From NCBI GenBank assembly GCA_002350545.1, contig DEEY01000008.1:370-7926 (forward strand): a DNA stretch of 7,557 bases. The letters are read 5' to 3'. Of the stretch, positions 6,326 to 7,557 are shown in pieces. Position 1 is the first letter of the stretch. Every line of letters starts with the position of its first letter. A program made the position numbers and the translations under genes. The notes under the pieces were generated by a model that ran no database searches, was not told the origin of the DNA, and worked only from the letters and a program-made list of their open reading frames with translations. This DNA comes from Candidatus Saccharibacteria bacterium UBA2866. Lineage in GTDB: Bacteria > Patescibacteriota > Saccharimonadia > Saccharimonadales > Saccharimonadaceae.

Positions 6326-7557
6326 TTAATTGTTATTTGATAACCACCCGTCCAAAAATCCCGTATTTGATGCCTGAGAGGCTCCAGAAGCCGTGTTTGG
6401 GCTTCCTGACGTATCCATAAGCGGTTTAGGAGTTTCGGCGTTTATAGGCGCTTCTGTGGCGTTTTGTGGCTTAGCATCTTCGGGCCCACCGATTTCACTA
6501 CCTTTAGCTTTTTCGGCGGCGGACCAGCGAGATTCAATTTCCTTTTCGACTTCGGAGCGAGTCTTGCCGAATCTTGTAGCAGAGTAAACTTTAAGGGTTT
6601 TCATAAGCTCATCGTTAGCTTCTCCCATTGGAGGTGGAAGATTAATGGTAAATGGGGCAGATGGCATGTCAAACATCATGACTTTGGTAACAGCAGCAAA
6701 GTTCGGTGTCTTGGTGAGATCTTCGGCAGTAAAGGTGGGAGTAAATGCTTTAACCATTAGCTCCGCATCTGTGACACCGATACGACCACAGACGATAGTG
6801 CCAACGTTACCAAGCAGGGCTTCCCTGATTTTTTCAGTTAACTGGGTCATAAACTGGTTGGCAACGATAAGATTCAATCGGTACTTTCTGGCCTCAGAGA
6901 GGATAGATTCAAAGCTATCGGTAGCAAAGTTCTGGAACTCATCCACATATAGACAGAAATCTTGGCGCTGATCTTCAGGGATGTCTTGCCGGCTCATGGC
7001 GGCCTGTTGGAATTTCATCACGAAAATCATACCAAGGAGGTTGGCGTTGATGTCGCCTAGACGCCCCTTAGAAAGGTTGACGAGAAAGATTTTTTTAGTA
7101 TCCATAATCTCGCGAATATTGAAACCAGATTTGACCTGACCTAAGGTATTTCGCATAATGGTGTTGGCGATGAAGGGGCCCCATTTACTAGAAAACCAGG
7201 TGATGACTTCACCAGCATCGTTAGATTTTTGCGAGGCCGGAAATTCCTTTGTCCAGTAATCATAGACGGCCTTATCTGTAACGTATTTAAGCTTTTGTTT
7301 AACAAACTCTGGGTCAGTGAAACATTGAGGAATATCGATAAAGGTGGCGCCGGCTGGGTCAGACATAAGAAGCAATGCGGCATTGCGGAACATATGCTGG
7401 CCACGTGGACCAAAGAAGCCTTGATTCTGAGGATCAAAGAGCGATTGTAACATACTAATTCCCTCTTGGACAATGAAATCTTTCTGGTCTTCGGTGGTGT
7501 ATTCAAACATGTTCATGCCGACGGGGTGTTCGATATCGGCGGGGGCAAAAAAAAAAA
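6326..7557 (-). CDS. TraG/VirD4-like (TraM-recognition) ATPase, C-terminal part, 5' end outside window
   Basis: Partial gene for a TraG/TraD/VirD4-type P-loop ATPase, the family that couples DNA or protein substrates to type IV secretion or conjugation channels at the inner membrane. The visible frame has a Walker B motif YVDEFQNF (Asp and Glu codons at 6938-6943), followed by SEARKYRLNL and VANQF, which matches the sensor region of this family as seen in CPR bacteria. The Walker A motif and the N-terminal membrane segments must lie upstream. The ATG at 7516 is probably internal: the frame stays open above it and reads APADIEHPVG before MNMFE, which resembles the conserved family stretch ending in HPVGFN. 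The last ~60 residues are rich in Ala, Pro, Ser and Asn and look disordered. The stop is TAA at 6326-6328. No partner secretion genes are visible, so the substrate and true role are unknown. Confidence 0.85.
   Translation of the reverse strand, partial: FFFAPADIEHPVGMNMFEYTTEDQKDFIVQEGISMLQSLFDPQNQGFFGPRGQHMFRNAALLLMSDPAGATFIDIPQCFTDPEFVKQKLKYVTDKAVYDYWTKEFPASQKSNDAGEVITWFSSKWGPFIANTIMRNTLGQVKSGFNIREIMDTKKIFLVNLSKGRLGDINANLLGMIFVMKFQQAAMSRQDIPEDQRQDFCLYVDEFQNFATDSFESILSEARKYRLNLIVANQFMTQLTEKIREALLGNVGTIVCGRIGVTDAELMVKAFTPTFTAEDLTKTPNFAAVTKVMMFDMPSAPFTINLPPPMGEANDELMKTLKVYSATRFGKTRSEVEKEIESRWSAAEKAKGSEIGGPEDAKPQNATEAPINAETPKPLMDTSGSPNTASGASQASNTGFLDGWLSNNN
7547..7557. other. 11-base A homopolymer at the window edge
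   Basis: The window ends in eleven A on the plus strand, inside the open frame of the ATPase gene. On the coding strand this reads as three Phe codons just before Ala-Pro-Ala-Asp. One Phe fits the family at this point; three in a row do not obviously fit. A homopolymer at the exact end of a sequence often marks a contig-end artefact, so the bases beyond about 7549 should be treated with caution. Confidence 0.6.

Overview
The window carries four protein-coding genes, all on the minus strand. Read in the direction of transcription, from high to low coordinates, they are: the 3' part of a TraG/VirD4-like ATPase gene (cut by the window edge), gyrB, gyrA, and a gene for a secreted, envelope-anchored repeat protein. 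I see no tRNA, rRNA, CRISPR array, insertion sequence or plus-strand gene. The standard bacterial code fits: all four genes end in TAA and read through cleanly.

The likely source is a Patescibacteria/CPR bacterium, possibly Candidatus Saccharibacteria. This is an inference from recognition, not from a search. The main reason is the ATPase, whose Walker B and following segment (YVDEFQNF, then SEARKYRLNL) look like the TraG/VirD4-type ATPases common in CPR genomes. The compact gyrB-gyrA operon and moderate base composition fit but do not prove it.

Layout. 6326-7557: C-terminal part of the ATPase, with an open frame that runs off the window edge through an 11-base homopolymer. 6259-6325: short spacer with a good candidate gyrB promoter. 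4273-6258 and 1798-4263: gyrB and gyrA, nine bases apart, with the gyrA Shine-Dalgarno overlapping the gyrB stop codon. 1620-1797: a gap rich in small palindromes that probably holds the promoter and possibly an operator of the last gene. 129-1619: the surface protein, made of a signal peptide, a unique domain with four cysteines, 30 glycines in an unbroken four-residue register, an Asn/Asp/Thr/Ser linker, a TPNTG motif, a membrane segment and a basic tail. 69-114: inverted repeat, probably its terminator.

GyrB (ATPase and TOPRIM) and GyrA (breakage-reunion and DNA-wrapping) form the A2B2 DNA gyrase, and the operon layout fits equimolar synthesis. The ATPase and the surface protein have no evident functional link to gyrase. 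Two points stand out. Both gyrase subunits carry non-canonical residues at positions that contact fluoroquinolones (GyrA Met93 at E. coli Asp87, GyrB Asn429 at E. coli Asp426). The surface protein has an unusually long and regular GX3 tract next to a possible sortase signal.
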